Part shown: positions 34,309-46,691 of the stretch, piece after piece
Layout of the letters: the number at the start of each line of letters is the position of its first letter
Numbering within the stretch: position 1 is the first letter of the stretch
Assembly (NCBI RefSeq): GCF_004193775.1
Contig: NC_041005.1
Location: 15,285,865-15,349,864 of the forward strand
DNA from: Glycine soja
Lineage: Eukaryota > Streptophyta > Magnoliopsida > Fabales > Fabaceae
Direction of reading: 5' to 3'
Length of the DNA: 64,000 nucleotides
Program-made: the position numbers and the translations under genes
The notes under the pieces: model-generated
The model's input: the letters and a program-made list of their open reading frames with translations, nothing else
What the model was told of the DNA's origin: nothing
Database searches by the model: none

Positions 34309-35204
34309 TGATGAAAGCTTGCTTGTGGAACTTCTATGGAGGCTGGATCTTTGAGCTTCAATGAGGTCCTTCAATGGTGATTTTCCACCATGGAGATGCA
34401 GTGGAAGGCAAAGGAGAAGAGGAGAGGGGAGACATCATCCACTAGGGAATAAGCCATCGAAGAAAGAGCTTCACCACCAAGAATGTGTCTTAGATAAGAA
34501 GCTTGAAGAGGATGCTTTAATGGAGGAAAAGAAAGAGAGAAGGGGGAGCACGAAATTGAAGGAATAAAAGAGGGAGAGAAGTGGAACTTTGAAGTGTGTC
34601 TCATAAGACTTTCATTCATCAAAGTTACAACAAGTGTTACACATGCTTCTATTTATAGACTAGGTAGCTTCCTTGAGAAGCTTTCTTGAGAAAACTTCCT
34701 TGAGAAGCTTCTTTGAGAAAATTTCCTTAAGAAGCTAGAGCTTAACTACACGCACCCCTCTAATAACTAAGCTCACCTCCTTGAGAAGCTTCCGTGAGAA
34801 GATTCCTAAAGAAGTTAGAGCTTAGCTACACACACCTCTCTAATAGCTAAGCTCACCTCCTTTAGATAAGAAACTAGAGCTTAGCTACACACCCCCTATA
34901 ATAGTTAAGCTCACTCCTATGCCCAAAAACATGAAAATACAAAAAAAGTCCCTACTACAAAGACTACTCAAAATGCCCCGAAATACAAGACTAAAACCCT
35001 ATACTACTAGAATGGCCAAAATACAAGGCCCAAACAAAGGAAAAACCTATTCTAATATTTACAAAGATAAGCGAGCTCATACTTAGCCCATGAGCTTGAA
35101 ATCTACCCTAAGGCTCATGAGAACCCTAGGATCTTCCCTTGGATCTCTGGCCCAATCTACTTGGAGTCTTCTATCCAATGCCCTTGCGGGGTAGGATTGC
35201 ATCA
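34309..35204 (-). repeat. 5' LTR of the gypsy element
   Basis: tgatgaaagc...ggattgcatca. Contains several 'ccttgagaagctt' and 'agagcttagctacacac' repeats (34660-34900), the part lost from the other LTR. Confidence 0.93.
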
Positions 35205-35209
35205 TGATA

Positions 35210-36713
35210 AACCAACTTCTTAAAGCATTTATGTGAGTGAAGTGGAGTTTTAAAATGTTTCACAAAGAAATGCCCAAGTTATATTGGACAAAGTATATAT
35301 AGTTTATCTCTCAACAGATCAAAGCTCTAAAGTCTATATAAAGTTTGAAGATGTTTGTGTTAATGTTGTTGAATCACAAAGAATAACCTAAGACAAAACA
35401 AACAAAGTGTTGTAATGTTGTCAGTTTTATTGGACAAACGAAACTTGAGTGAATTGAGTGAATCTTAGCTCTGTTAAGTCAGCAAATTTCATTGTATTCA
35501 AGCTTATTGTGTAAACACTCTTTGAGTGATTAGAATACATTTTCTATCAAACATCTATTGTTTGTGAAAGCCAAAAGTGGCTTAGTGATAAAAAATACTT
35601 GGGTCTTAATCTTAGGCGGGGGGATTAAGAGTAGTGCTAGGAGTGACTTAGAGAGTACTCGTTGTAGCCAGAAGTGGCATACAAAATGATTGGTTGTAAT
35701 CAAAGAATTGATTAGTAGATCCCTTCTAGTTTAGAAGAAGAACTGGACGTAGCCTAAGAACTGAGGTGAACCAGTATAAAACCTCTGTATTTTTTTTACT
35801 ATTTCTATATAACTAGTTCCTTTCTATAGTTTACGTTTACACTATTGTGTCCAAGTTTTGTGAACTGGCTTTCAAAGTTCAAAGTAATTTTGAACCTCTT
35901 TGATGAACCCCATCATCCATTGATATCAATTTGAGAAAAACTTTCAAAGTTTTCAAAAGACTAAGTTTTATCCATCACATTATTCAACCCTTCTTTCTAA
36001 TGTGTTTTAAGTACTTCAATAGGATTTAAAAGAAAGATTAAGCTTCCCTTACTTTTATAGAACCAAAAAGAGAGCTTTGTGAATAATGGAAAGAAAGGAA
36101 TGAGCTTCGGGTCCAAGGGAGGGGCTTTCCTCGACTACAACAACATGTCCATCACAACATCACCACCTAAAACCCAAAACAAATCACAAAACGAATCAAA
36201 AATCTGAAAACAAAATTTTTTCATGAACTTCCATAGGTGCTCCATAAGGAAAAACAAGAATGGAATCCACCAAGGGATGAAGAAGTGACACTTACCACAC
36301 TAAGAGACAGCCTAAGACAACAAAGAGAGAGAGAAAAAGGATCCCCTTTGATCACCAACAACAAACCTCAAGCTTCTAGGATTTGAATCTCTCTTGGAAA
36401 AAAAGAAGAGAAAAAAATGAAAGCCCCTATCAAAATGAAGTTTGAATTGTGAGGGTTTAGGAAAAGGTTTATGACCCTTACAATTCTTCATTTTACTCCA
36501 AAGATTTCTCTGAGCTTGTCCAACCTCCTAACATAAATCATGGCCCATCTGTTCAGGCCCAATTCGCCAAAACTCACTAAACACACACAAGCATAAGCAA
36601 GACATCACCACATAAATAATTTGTTAATTAGAAATACTTAATTTAAGTCTAATTATTCTTGAAATTTAATCAAACACAACTTAATCAGATACTATGAAAA
36701 ACATAGTGTTACA
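35210..36713. repeat. decayed LTR-like DNA right of the gypsy element
   Basis: Contains copia-LTR-style text (aaccagtataaaacctctgt near 35770, accaattcaaccctt-like end near 35990) and ends gtgttaca at 36713. With the tgtaacaaccc start at 20273, and agata (20268-20272) versus agatg (36714-36718) flanks, it may be the other end of one old LTR. No gene seen. Confidence 0.35.
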
Positions 36714-37715
36714 AGATGCATCTTGTTGATATTTGTAGTATGAATTTATTCCTTTAAGCCATCTTTAATTGTACACTTACATACCTTCACAACCTTTGAA
36801 TCCCTCTCATTCTGGTGTATATTTGAATCATTCATGTATTTGTACTGCTAGTAGGAAGCTGCCAAGAGCCCTTCCTTGTTCGTCTTTTATCTCTTTTACA
36901 TTGATGATCACTCCCCACACTTATTAGCACCCAAGATGTTACAAAATGCTTAAAGACATTTTAGCATTGATGATATATGTACTTTTGTAAATAAATTTTA
37001 TCCTTTGAATTTTAGTGAACAAGAGAAGATTAGTTTGAAATTTCAACTTTAGAATTTTATTGTTGATGCTCCTAGCCATTTAGATTTGAAGAATTTATTC
37101 ACCATGCTTGATTATGTCAATCTTTGACAAGAACAAGGAAGTCAAATACATTTTATTTGATTAATCAATTAATTCGTCTTATTTTAACTCTTTTTTTATA
37201 TATATACAACTACAACGGAAATATCATTTTCAGCAATAAAGATTATCAAAACAAGATTGCATGATAAAATGGGAGATGAATTTCTTAGAGACAATATAAT
37301 CATTTACATTAAAAAATAAATAACTAAAACCTTTATTTCTGATTCAATTATTTATGAATTCAAGCATTTGAGGAATTAAGGATAATACTTAAAATAAATG
37401 TAATTGTTTTTTTTATGTGTATATTGATAGTTATATTGCATTATGTATTTAGTAACTTTTCTATTCTTGACAATGATAAAATATCTAAGTACAAATTAAT
37501 CTAATTATATGCAACTTTGAATTTTTAGAACATGAGAATTACTTACCCCCTCCCCGTACACACACAAAACAAATAATTAGTCAAACTTTGAAATGGGATC
37601 CATTCATGTTTTTAATAAAATATTAATGAAAATTAATTTAATGTTTGACTAATATAAATGTAAAGAAATTTTAGTTATTATTGTTATTATGGTAGCGATA
37701 GGCATGAATGATGAA

Positions 37716-37759
37716 ATTATTATTATTATTATTATTGTTATTATTATTATTATTATTAT
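37716..37759. repeat. (ATT)n microsatellite
   Basis: About 14 units with one GTT interruption. Confidence 0.95.
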
Positions 37760-38255
37760 AACATTTAGAAAATATTTAAGATTTGAATAGAACTCCTTCC
37801 ATAAAAGGATTTGAATAGAATAAAAAAATAAAATTATTTTTTTTTTAAAACTAATTATTTGTAACAAAAAATTAAGGGTAGGTTAGATTGGTGTTGAACA
37901 GGATAAATGTTTCTATTCCAAAACACCACTTCTTCTTCTAGATACAATATATTCAAAAGGCATATATATCCTCACTCCTCTCTCTTTCTCTCTCTATTAC
38001 TTAATAACAATAAATATAGTAATTGAGGTTCTTTTTTTAAAAACTGAAAACGCACTAAATTTTTTTATTCTGATTTCTATCTTTTTTTATTATTGTTTAA
38101 TTTTTTTATTCCATAACACACTTTGAATTAACAGTAACTATAATATGCATATATTATATATTTTAATATACCATAAATATTATTTAGTATATAAATATTA
38201 TAAATGTTACGGTTATAAAAGTTTTAATATATTATTTATAATATTTATGATATAT

Positions 38256-38258
<3 letters not shown>

Positions 38259-38288
<30 letters not shown>
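38259..38288. repeat. (AT)n microsatellite
   Basis: About 15 AT units. Confidence 0.95.
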
Positions 38289-38292
<4 letters not shown>

Positions 38293-39055
38293 TTATAACA
38301 TAAATATAATAATATAAATAATATTTGGATAATTAATATTAAAAAAGTTATTTTATTAAAATTTTATATTATTTTATTTTGTATTGTCCGTCATCAAGGA
38401 CGTAGAGAAACAAAACATTGTCGTGTTACTGGTGTCTTTATCCTGCGTTTTTTTTTTTTCTCCTTATTTTGTACCTGAGTGTGCATCAAATGCATCCTAA
38501 TAGTAGTACACCTTTAAACTCAAATATAAGTAAAAAGTAAATTGATGACATTTAAAAACAAATTTAAAGTATTTTTTCTAAAGTGCTCTTCATTTAGAAT
38601 ATGATATTAATAATAAAAAAAATCATTTGAAATGAAATCTCAATTAATTGAAAAATATTTTTTTTATGATATCATTAAATATGTGAAAGTAATTAAATAA
38701 TATGAACATTAAACATATGTTTGGTTGAGAACTAATCACTAAAGAAAAACTAATAGTATTTAACATTTATATAATTAAAAAATAATAATTTTTCAAAAGA
38801 ATAAAATGAACTATGAACATTCCTAATATGGAAATTAAAATAAAATCAAGGTGTAATTTTTTTTTTGTTTTTTCGTACCTTATTTGAATATTTAATTAAT
38901 AATTACATAATCACTTTTTTGTCGGTTATTATATATATATATTTATAAGGTTAACATTACCACTTCATATTTTTTATTTTTTATTTTAATAGTAAAGTTT
39001 AATATTCGGTCCGATCAACGGTAATGCAAAATCTGATTTAAATATATATTATTAA

Positions 39056-39390
39056 CTTAATTTTGATTATTAAAATCCTTATTTTAGTTCCGAAAATTTA
39101 AAAATATTTTTAATCTGAATTTTGATAAATTACTCCTTAATTTAAGCCTCTCGCATAATAAATTGACACTTTTGGTGATTTTAAGTCTCCATAAATTGAT
39201 TTTTATTTTAATCACTAGAATTTACATTTTAAAACTACAATAAAGTGTCAATTTATTACAGGAGAGACTAAAGTAATAATTTATCAAAATTCAAAAACTA
39301 AAAGTAACATTTTTAAATTTCACCAACTATAAAAATCACACAAAATTAATGGAATAAAACTGAAATTAAGCCTAAATATTATTAATGTAA
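39056..39390. repeat. foldback (MITE-like) inverted repeat
   Basis: Left arm 39060-39170 and right arm about 39235-39385 are imperfect inverted copies: 'gaattttgataaatta' pairs with 'taatttatcaaaattc', 'taataaattgacactttt' with 'aaagtgtcaatttatta', and 'gaaaatttaaaaatattttt' with 'aacatttttaaatttc'. Termini and target duplication are unclear. Confidence 0.65.
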
Positions 39391-40529
39391 AAAATTTAAT
39401 TCTTAATTAAATATAAATAAATATTTTAAAATTTGTTAGATTTATTCAATGTTTATGTGAAACCATATGTGGAAAGAACTTGAGAACATATTTTTTTAAG
39501 TATGTTCAGACCTCAAGTCCATTGACATTGTTAGGGTGAAGACATTTAAGTTATTTTTCTTTTTAGTGCTCAATAATTTTGTTAGAATTTTATTTTTATT
39601 AAAAGATGTCTCGGTTAGGAGAAGCAAATGATGTTTATTTATCCTTACCATCAATTTTTAAGTGGGAAAATATTTTAGTATATAATAATAATAACTTCAG
39701 TCAAGATTACGGGGTAAGAGGGCTTGCCCTCGTGTGTCTTAGGCCCTTTTTTCAGTATTGTTGTTCCAACATCAAGTCTGGTGACCTAGTTAGGGTCACC
39801 ACATCTAAGGTATTGTCCTTTTTATTTTTATTAAAAAACATATTGATGAGTTAAAGAAAGAAAGATGTTTAGTAATTATTTTTAACCTCAATTTTTAAGT
39901 GATTAAGGATAGGTACCGGAATATTGTATATAAAAATGATGATAAAATAATTTTTAGTTCTAAACCTTTTATTTCTAAGTCGAGCTTAGTAGGTTATATT
40001 ATATAAATATTTTGATCAATTGAAGTCAAAACACTTTTGTTGCTTAATGGTCAAACTGCACCGGAGACTTCAGGTCTAAGAAATCGTTATGCTGTTCTAT
40101 CATAGGGCTAGGCTCATAGATTGGCTTCTTTTGACTTTCAAACAACTTAATAATAGTTCATGTCTCTCTGCCCTCAAGCAACTCATGTACTAGTACTTCT
40201 GACACCATAAGGGGAAAAAAGCTGCTAGTTTTTTTCATTTCTTTTTTCCTTTTTTAATATGACTCGTATAACACGATTAAATGCATGCTGATCAAACTCA
40301 AAAATGTGAACGTTAGTGCTAGACATTTATGATACGAAGGCACATAACCAATGTTGCCTGATAATATAATGAGAGAAGAGTATAATTATATTGGAGTAAG
40401 AAATTGTGGATTCAAGCATTGTAATTGGGAGGGGGGATTGTGAATCAGCAGAATGAAGGAATCGAAGTCCTCTATTTCTAAAATGGAACCTATAAAGATT
40501 CTTGTAGGAACTAGAAATACAATTTTAGT
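39391..40529. other. intergenic, no gene recognised
   Basis: AT-rich. Short open frames near 39606-39854 show no recognisable domain or codon pattern. Confidence 0.5.
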
Positions 40530-40783
40530 TTTGGCCTATGATAAATTTGATTGAATGTCTTCTTAATGTTACAAAATTGATTGATCAGCAACATAATGAA
40601 ACATTTCATATAATTTTTGGCCTATGACAAATTTGATTGAAAGTCATCTTAATGTTACAAAATTGGATTGATCAGCAACACAATATTGAAACTCTTCATA
40701 GTTTCAGCCTATGCTAAATTTGATTTGAATGTCATCTTATAATGTTACAAAATTGATTCATCAGCAACAAAATGAAATCATAT
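40530..40783. repeat. three tandem 86-87-bp repeats in the DUF1191 3' UTR
   Basis: Units beginning 'cctatg(a/c)(t/c)aaatttga' start at about 40535, 40621 and 40708 and share 'atgttacaaaattg' and 'atcagcaaca'. The third copy ends at the stop codon of the minus-strand DUF1191 gene, so all three would be transcribed just after its stop. Confidence 0.9.
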
Positions 40784-41725
40784 TCAACGAGGATGATGAG
40801 GTATATACTCATGCTCAATTACGGGTGTGGTTCGAGTGCCGGGTGCAGTAGGAGCTCTCACATGTCCAACCATTGAAACCTGAAGGGCTTCTTCTTCATA
40901 GGCTCTCCTCTCCATCTCCACTATTCTTGATCTCTTCTTCACCCTAACAAGCATTGCCACAAGAAGAAGGCCTAAAAGAAAAGCACCCAAAGCGGCACCA
41001 ATAGTGCTCCCAACCGCCACTTTCCACCTACTTAAGGGCTTATTCCTGAACTGATCCGGCGGCGAGTACTCCACAACCAAGCCAAAATGGCCATGCCTCT
41101 TTGCAACACAAACAAGTGGTGTTGAAGGGTTTGGTGCTTTTGCTAGTGTCATTCTCCCATCACCTTCAAAGCTAGCACACAAGGGCTTGACCCCATCTTC
41201 TTGGTTCATCTTTGTGGCATTGGTGAAGTCAATTGTCATAGGCGTTTCTCCAGCCACAATCCCAAGCTGAAAAGGGTTGCTTGACTTTGCATCTTCATCA
41301 GCATTGTAAGCTAGGAGTCCCACAATTGGAGACACAAGCTGGTACCCAGAGAGATCATAGTTAGCATAGTATATAGAAGACCAATTGTACCCCATGTTTT
41401 GTCTTATCAACATGACCCTCTCAATACATGGATGCACAGTTACACCAGTACCAAGATGGAATTCCTTTAGGTGTGCACCATACCTTCTCAAACTGCCACA
41501 TCTGAACCTCACAGCATCAATTCCAATGCCTGAAAGATTTGCTGGTAAGCTCACTGATTGTGGTATTGCTGTCCTAAAGTTCTTGTCCAATGCCTTGAAC
41601 GTGTGATCTCTTATGATGAGGTCAAGAACATGAGCTGATTTGACACCCTCCTGAGCATTGGATCCCGGAAATGTAAACGACACCCAGGAAAATACCATCA
41701 GAATCAGGCCAAAAACAGAGCCCAT
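40784..41725 (-). CDS. DUF1191 single-pass membrane protein
   Basis: 313 residues, no intron. The start at 41725 is chosen because MGSVFGLILMVFSWVSFTF followed by SNAQ is a good signal peptide; an upstream Met at 41848 adds 41 polar residues that would bury it. The extracellular part carries family landmarks: LDLIIRDHTFKAL near the N-terminus, LPANLSGIGIDAVRFRCGS, VTVHPCIERVMLIRQNMGYN, YDLSGYQLVSPIVGLLAYNA. A transmembrane helix (about residues 238-260, GAALGAFLLGLLLVAMLV) is followed by KKRSR, a charged helix (MERRAYEEEA) and a 53-residue cytoplasmic tail ending HHPR. The order signal peptide, ectodomain, single helix, short tail is that of plant DUF1191 proteins, whose function is unknown. 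No lesion is seen; likely an expressed host gene. Confidence 0.88.
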   Translation of the reverse strand: MGSVFGLILMVFSWVSFTFPGSNAQEGVKSAHVLDLIIRDHTFKALDKNFRTAIPQSVSLPANLSGIGIDAVRFRCGSLRRYGAHLKEFHLGTGVTVHPCIERVMLIRQNMGYNWSSIYYANYDLSGYQLVSPIVGLLAYNADEDAKSSNPFQLGIVAGETPMTIDFTNATKMNQEDGVKPLCASFEGDGRMTLAKAPNPSTPLVCVAKRHGHFGLVVEYSPPDQFRNKPLSRWKVAVGSTIGAALGAFLLGLLLVAMLVRVKKRSRIVEMERRAYEEEALQVSMVGHVRAPTAPGTRTTPVIEHEYIPHHPR

Positions 41726-44700
41726 GAGACAAAAAGAGCCAAGATTGTAACCAAAGTTTTGAATTGCGGTCCCAGTCACGGTTGCAGTTTCGTCGCGATC
41801 CTTGATATTGCGTAAAATTACAGACAAATGTGGCTGATGAGACCACAATTTAGACTTGATTTGAAAATTCTTAATGTTGTGGCCGCTGAAATTACGGTCG
41901 TAGTAGACCGTATTTTCAAACCTTGATTATAACACTAACAATGTGTCAAGCTGAAATTCCTTTTTCTGATATTCTCTAGCTACAACATCAAACAGGAAGC
42001 ATTGATGATATTTATTTTCCTAAGGCAAGACTATGGCTAAATCACGAATTTTACTTCTTTTATTTTTTTCTACGGAATGAGTCTCAAAGAAGAAAGATTG
42101 TAGAGTGGTAATAGATGAGAAGGTTAAGGGTAGTAGTAGTACACACCAGTTCACGGAAATGGAAAATGATAAAGCAAAGTACTTGTTCTGCTTCTTGGAG
42201 ATGTTCCCTCAGCAGAACTCACATACGCTGTTCCTGTCAAAAGGACTACCTCTTGTAGTGATGTAAGTGGCACAATCCAATTCAAGGACCATAAGGAAAA
42301 CAATAAAATAAAAAATTATAAAAAAAGGATAAAAAAAAAATATTGAACCTAAAGGAACAGGAGAAAAAAAAAAACCGTTGTCCATCTATCTATCTACCTG
42401 TGAATGTGGTATTGCGAATTAAAGAAAAGGGGTAAGAAGAAATGATTCTTGAGCGTGGAATGATGATGACACTTCATGGTGAAATAAAGCAAAATGGCAA
42501 AAGAATTAAAAGGGGTTGGAGGGAGAGGGGTTTAAGCGTGCTGAAAAATGAAACTAAAGCATTTCTTGTTGTGCATGGGGTCCAATAACACTAATTGTGT
42601 TTGGTGTAACATGCCATGTCCCCCACTTGTAGCACTCAATGGGTTTAATGTTAGGCATACCATACACATGAACATGACCTTTCCCACAGTGAAAAATATA
42701 AAGGCCTTTTCATTTTATTTTTTTTAAACTTAGAAACCCAAATTTCAACATATGGGTCAATGTTAACTGATCATGTTTGTGACAAATTATTATATGATTG
42801 GACACACAATTAAACAGTTAAATTAATCAAGCCATGATTTGGTAGTGCCAATTCAGCCATCACCCATCCATTAAAAGGTGTACTACAGGTATGTACAGAC
42901 CATTAATTTAGTGATCCCATCGATATAGAATATAGACTTAGAACTTGATTAGTATAATTTAATAAAATAAGCACAGGCCTTAATTATCTAGCATGCTTTT
43001 GAAAGGAAGGCACGTTATACATGACTTAGCCTTCATCCGCGCATAATTAATTTAGAATATTTAGACAATTTGGACTTACCCCATTGATATTCAACCTAAC
43101 AAGAACTAGAATCTACAAAGAAAGAAAAAGGTCAAGGATTTCAAATTTTGGATTTGGCTCGAAGACTTCATGATTACTCATATTAAATTTTGGTTAAAAT
43201 ATATTTTTAATTCCTAATAAATATTTGAATTTTGTATTTATTTTTTGATAAAAAAATCTCTTTACAATAATTCTGTAATAAAATAACATTATCATTTTGG
43301 TCTTTAATACTTTTTTAATCGCTGATAAATTAATAAATTTTATATTTATTTTTTGATAATTTTTTTTCATTTGATATTTGTCTTTTTTAAAAGAATTAAT
43401 AACAAATGAAAAATAAATCATCAAGAAACAAATACAAAATGTATTAATTTATAAGGATTAAAAAATGTCAAGAACAAAAAAAAAATATTATTAGAAAACA
43501 AACACAAAATTTAACTATTAAAAATCACAAACATATTTTATCCTTAAATTTTTACTCAAACATTCGGTATCAAAAGAAAGATTAGATGATTTAGGAACAA
43601 ATTTAACGAATAGTTTTCCAAACTCAATTTAAACTTGTGTTTACTTTTACAGGACATTTAGGCTTGTAAGATACACAAGCATCACACCAATGGCAATTGC
43701 TTCATGCACCCTTTTTTTTTTAACTACACCTCCTTGTATTCATATATCCCAAGATTACACTCCATGGAACCTATGTCTGAAAGTCTCCTCTGCCCCTCCA
43801 TGGGTTCACTATTTGTTGCTCTACGTCGTAGTTGTTTGAGGTAAGTTCCAAGATTTTCTTTTGGCATTTGGCTATAATCCCAGATTGGAGAATCCAAAGT
43901 ACACAAAAAATAATACACTTTTGGATTGTCCATTCTTAAATTATGCATACCTAGTTCCAGAATATGCATAATTCCAGAATGAACAATTTGAAATTGCATT
44001 ATTTTTTATGATCCGGATTTCATAATATGGAAATATTTATTTATTTTACTCCGGATTGCATACTTTGAAATAGCCTTTCCTTTGTTTTTCTTTTTATTAT
44101 GCGGAATTGCGGATTACATAATCCACATAAGAGTCTTCTACCTATCATGAGAAAAGTAATCCTGATGTCCACATGTCACTTCCTGAAACTCTTACTTTTC
44201 CGCTCATTCCCTCTCCATACAACTCCCGCATCTCCTCAAGTTTCCTCCCTTTTATTTTCTCTCTCTCTTTTTTTTTTCTCTCTTTTGTTTCTTCTTCTTT
44301 AACTTTTCTTCGTACATTTCCCTTTACCTGAAAATCCATATCCGATTCATCTAACATTCTACACAAATCCATGCACGAATTTCTTCTCTTCATTCACTCA
44401 ACACTATTCTTCTTTTTCTTTCCAAAAATCTTTCCTTTTTCTTCATAGAAATCATCCATGTTGATATTGAACTTTCTAAGATGATTTTTTAAAATTAATG
44501 TAGTTTTTAATTTTCTTTTAATATTCATTTTGTTTTACAGCTAACTGAATTTGAAATTTAACAAAAATAGAGTCATGGAACTCCTCAAGTGTTAACAGTG
44601 GTGGCCATAGTATTCAAGTTAAAGTCTTGATTGAAATTCACAAGAATAACCATATGAAACACAAATTGCATACTTAAAAAAATTATGCACAAAATTAAGA

Positions 44701-46160
44701 AGAATGGTAGTAGCTGGTTGAGAATAAGCTTGACGATTCATTCACACTAAAGCCATATTCTGCTATGAAATATTAAATGTGTAGTGGGAATACATAACTA
44801 AACTGACGAGGTCTATGGTGCGAAACTGAAACTACTTTCGCACCCTACGAAAGTTTGGAAAAAAGCAACTTGTGATTGTTATCCGTTGGATATGAAGATT
44901 AAAATATTTAATGGTTGGGATGTGTGAAGGGTTACCGGTTGATAGAAGAACCATGTCAAAAAAATAACGAATGAATCGCGTCTGTCGGATTGAAATATTA
45001 AAAAATTAAATGGTTGAGATCTGTTGAGGGTAGGGTAATGGGTTGTAACAAGGAAGAATGCTCCAGTTTCCCCTTTCGCGAAAAGTAGAACCTTGCATGC
45101 CCTAGTAGAGGTGGCAATTTTGCGATTGAAGTAGAGTCGTGTCTTTGTTCAGCACTATTGAGTAGAGCATTGGCTTGGTCGTGGTAAAACTATCGAAGGT
45201 GAACGTTGTGTTCGTTGAGCAGGATTGAAAGAGAAGACGAAAGAAAACCGAGGTTGGGGGAGCTTCGGGGCCAGATCCACAACTAACATTGAGGGTTTCG
45301 TCCTACGACGTCAAAAACCTCAAGAAGGGTAAGGCTTAGTCATGAACAAATAGCACTTTGAATGTCGGGTTTGGCTTACCGTCGTGTTTGGGTTTTAACG
45401 TTTGTTTTACTTTGTTCGGTGTTGGTTGGTGATTGGTGATGCAAATGGCAAGCACGTCAGGGTTAAGGCAGTTGTGAGGAGTCATGTAAAATCTGGTCAT
45501 CGCTTCGAGGAAGTCCGTATTTGGTGAAGGTATTTCCACTCTTTTATCGGTTTTTATTGTTAGTGTTGCAGTTTGTTCAATTGTCCCTGTTAGTTATTTT
45601 TTCGTTGTTATATTGGTGTTTTGATTGATTTTCATTTTGTAAAATGGTTTGCCTCAATGTTGTTCTGTGTTGTTATGTTATGTGTTGTAGTTTTGAATAT
45701 GCATGTGGTCTGTATGAGCAGTAGTTTTGCAATATAGGTGTTAGTTTGCAAGGTGTGGATTTTGAAAAATGGGGGATTTGGATGGAGAAATTTTTAAGGA
45801 AAAGGAAGATTAAGTTAGTTGTATGATGTTTCTATGAATATGGGATGATCTCGATGATTAACCTTGTTGAGTTGACATGTTCGTGGAACAAGCTGAAGAA
45901 GTGCAAGAAGTGGAACAAGTGATAAATTTATGAATAGCCTTTTTCAATCCTTTGGAACATTTGGTCATTCATGTAATTTGACATGTTTTATGTGGTAATT
46001 GTTGTAATATAGAGTTGCACATGATGTCTATTAGTATTTATGATATTAGGCCGTGGTTGCTATTACAGTGATGGAGATGTGAAAAGAGTTGTCATTGGGG
46101 CTGAAATTGTGGTAAGCAACTCTTGTTTAAAAGGTGTTGTTGTCCTCTGTAAACGGCGTC
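41726..46160. other. intergenic, including upstream regions of two divergent genes
   Basis: Upstream of DUF1191 (-) and of the GRF gene (+). No coding region supported. An 11-bp inverted pair (aattatgcata / tatgcataatt) lies at 43939-43949 and 43963-43973; CT-rich stretches at 44200-44300. At 44820-45080, 'tactttcgcaccctacgaaagt' and 'tttcgcgaaaag' motifs may mark a transposon edge. Confidence 0.4.
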
Positions 46161-46691
46161 ATGGAAAGGAGTTCGTCCTCGTACACCTCTGAGGCCCGCA
46201 ATTGTGTGTTTTGTCTCTGTAGCGTAGAGGCTCCACTAGTGACATTGTGGACTGAGAAAAATTCAGGGAGGCATTTTTATGGTTGTGGTCTATACAAGGT
46301 AAGGAATATTAATTTGGTAGGGGTTATGTTATGTGTTAATTGTTGATTGTTTTTTGTTATGTTGGGCATGCAGCATACAGGTAGGAAAGGGTGTAATTTT
46401 TTTCAGTGGCATGATCCAGTTGGCAACAATCGTCAAAAGAAGATCATTGTAGCCTTGATGAAGGAGGTTGATGAATTGAAGTTGAGGGAAAAGGATTTGC
46501 AAAGCAGGATGAGTGACATGAAGATGAAGGAAAAATTTATATGGATTGTATTGGTTGTTTGTTGGGTCTGTATTTGCTTGTTAGTGTGTTTAATGGAGTT
46601 AAAGTCACCAATGAGGAGCCAGGGGCAATTCATATTAGCATTGATACTATTCAGATTCATCCAAAGAGATCTTCTTGCCATAATGGAGTGA
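46161..46691 (+). CDS. GRF-type zinc-finger protein, two exons, C-terminus altered by a LINE
   Basis: Exon 1 46161-46298, intron 46299-46373 (gtaagg...gcatgcag), exon 2 46374-46691. Residues about 14-60 form a GRF zinc finger (CVFCLCSVEAPLVTLWTEKN, FYGCGLYK, GCNFFQWHDP, with its cysteines present), followed by a coiled coil (LMKEVDELKLREKDLQSRM) and a hydrophobic helix (IWIVLVVCWVCICLLVCL). This plan matches small plant proteins of the At4g04775-like type, common in transposon-rich DNA; function unknown, with nucleic-acid binding inferred from the finger. From 46593 the frame runs antisense through an inserted LINE, adding about 33 foreign residues. Before insertion the frame continued at 48769 for six codons to a stop at 48787-48789. 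The start ATG at 46161 is the first in frame after a stop-free stretch lacking ATG. The protein may still be made with a changed tail. Confidence 0.72.

Larger units (their letters stand above)
22180..35204 (-). mobile_element. Ty3/gypsy retrotransposon deletion derivative with nested copia
   Basis: 5' LTR 34309-35204 (896 bp) and 3' LTR 22180-22776 (597 bp, lacking about 300 internal bp); perfect 5-bp target duplication tgata at 22175-22179 and 35205-35209. The primer site tggtatcagagc lies at 34306-34295. The purine tract ccaaggtggagggaa abuts the 3' LTR at 22777. Internal sequence holds eroded Gag and RT; integrase and most of RNase H are absent. A copia element fills 23207-31146. Confidence 0.93.
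36714..39055. other. AT-rich intergenic DNA with microsatellites
   Basis: No gene or RNA recognised. Holds (ATT)n at 37716-37759 and (AT)n at 38259-38288, plus long AT-rich low-complexity sequence. Confidence 0.6.

Noticed and set aside
39606..39854. 82-residue plus-strand ORF
   Set aside because: No domain, no splice context, AT-rich surroundings.
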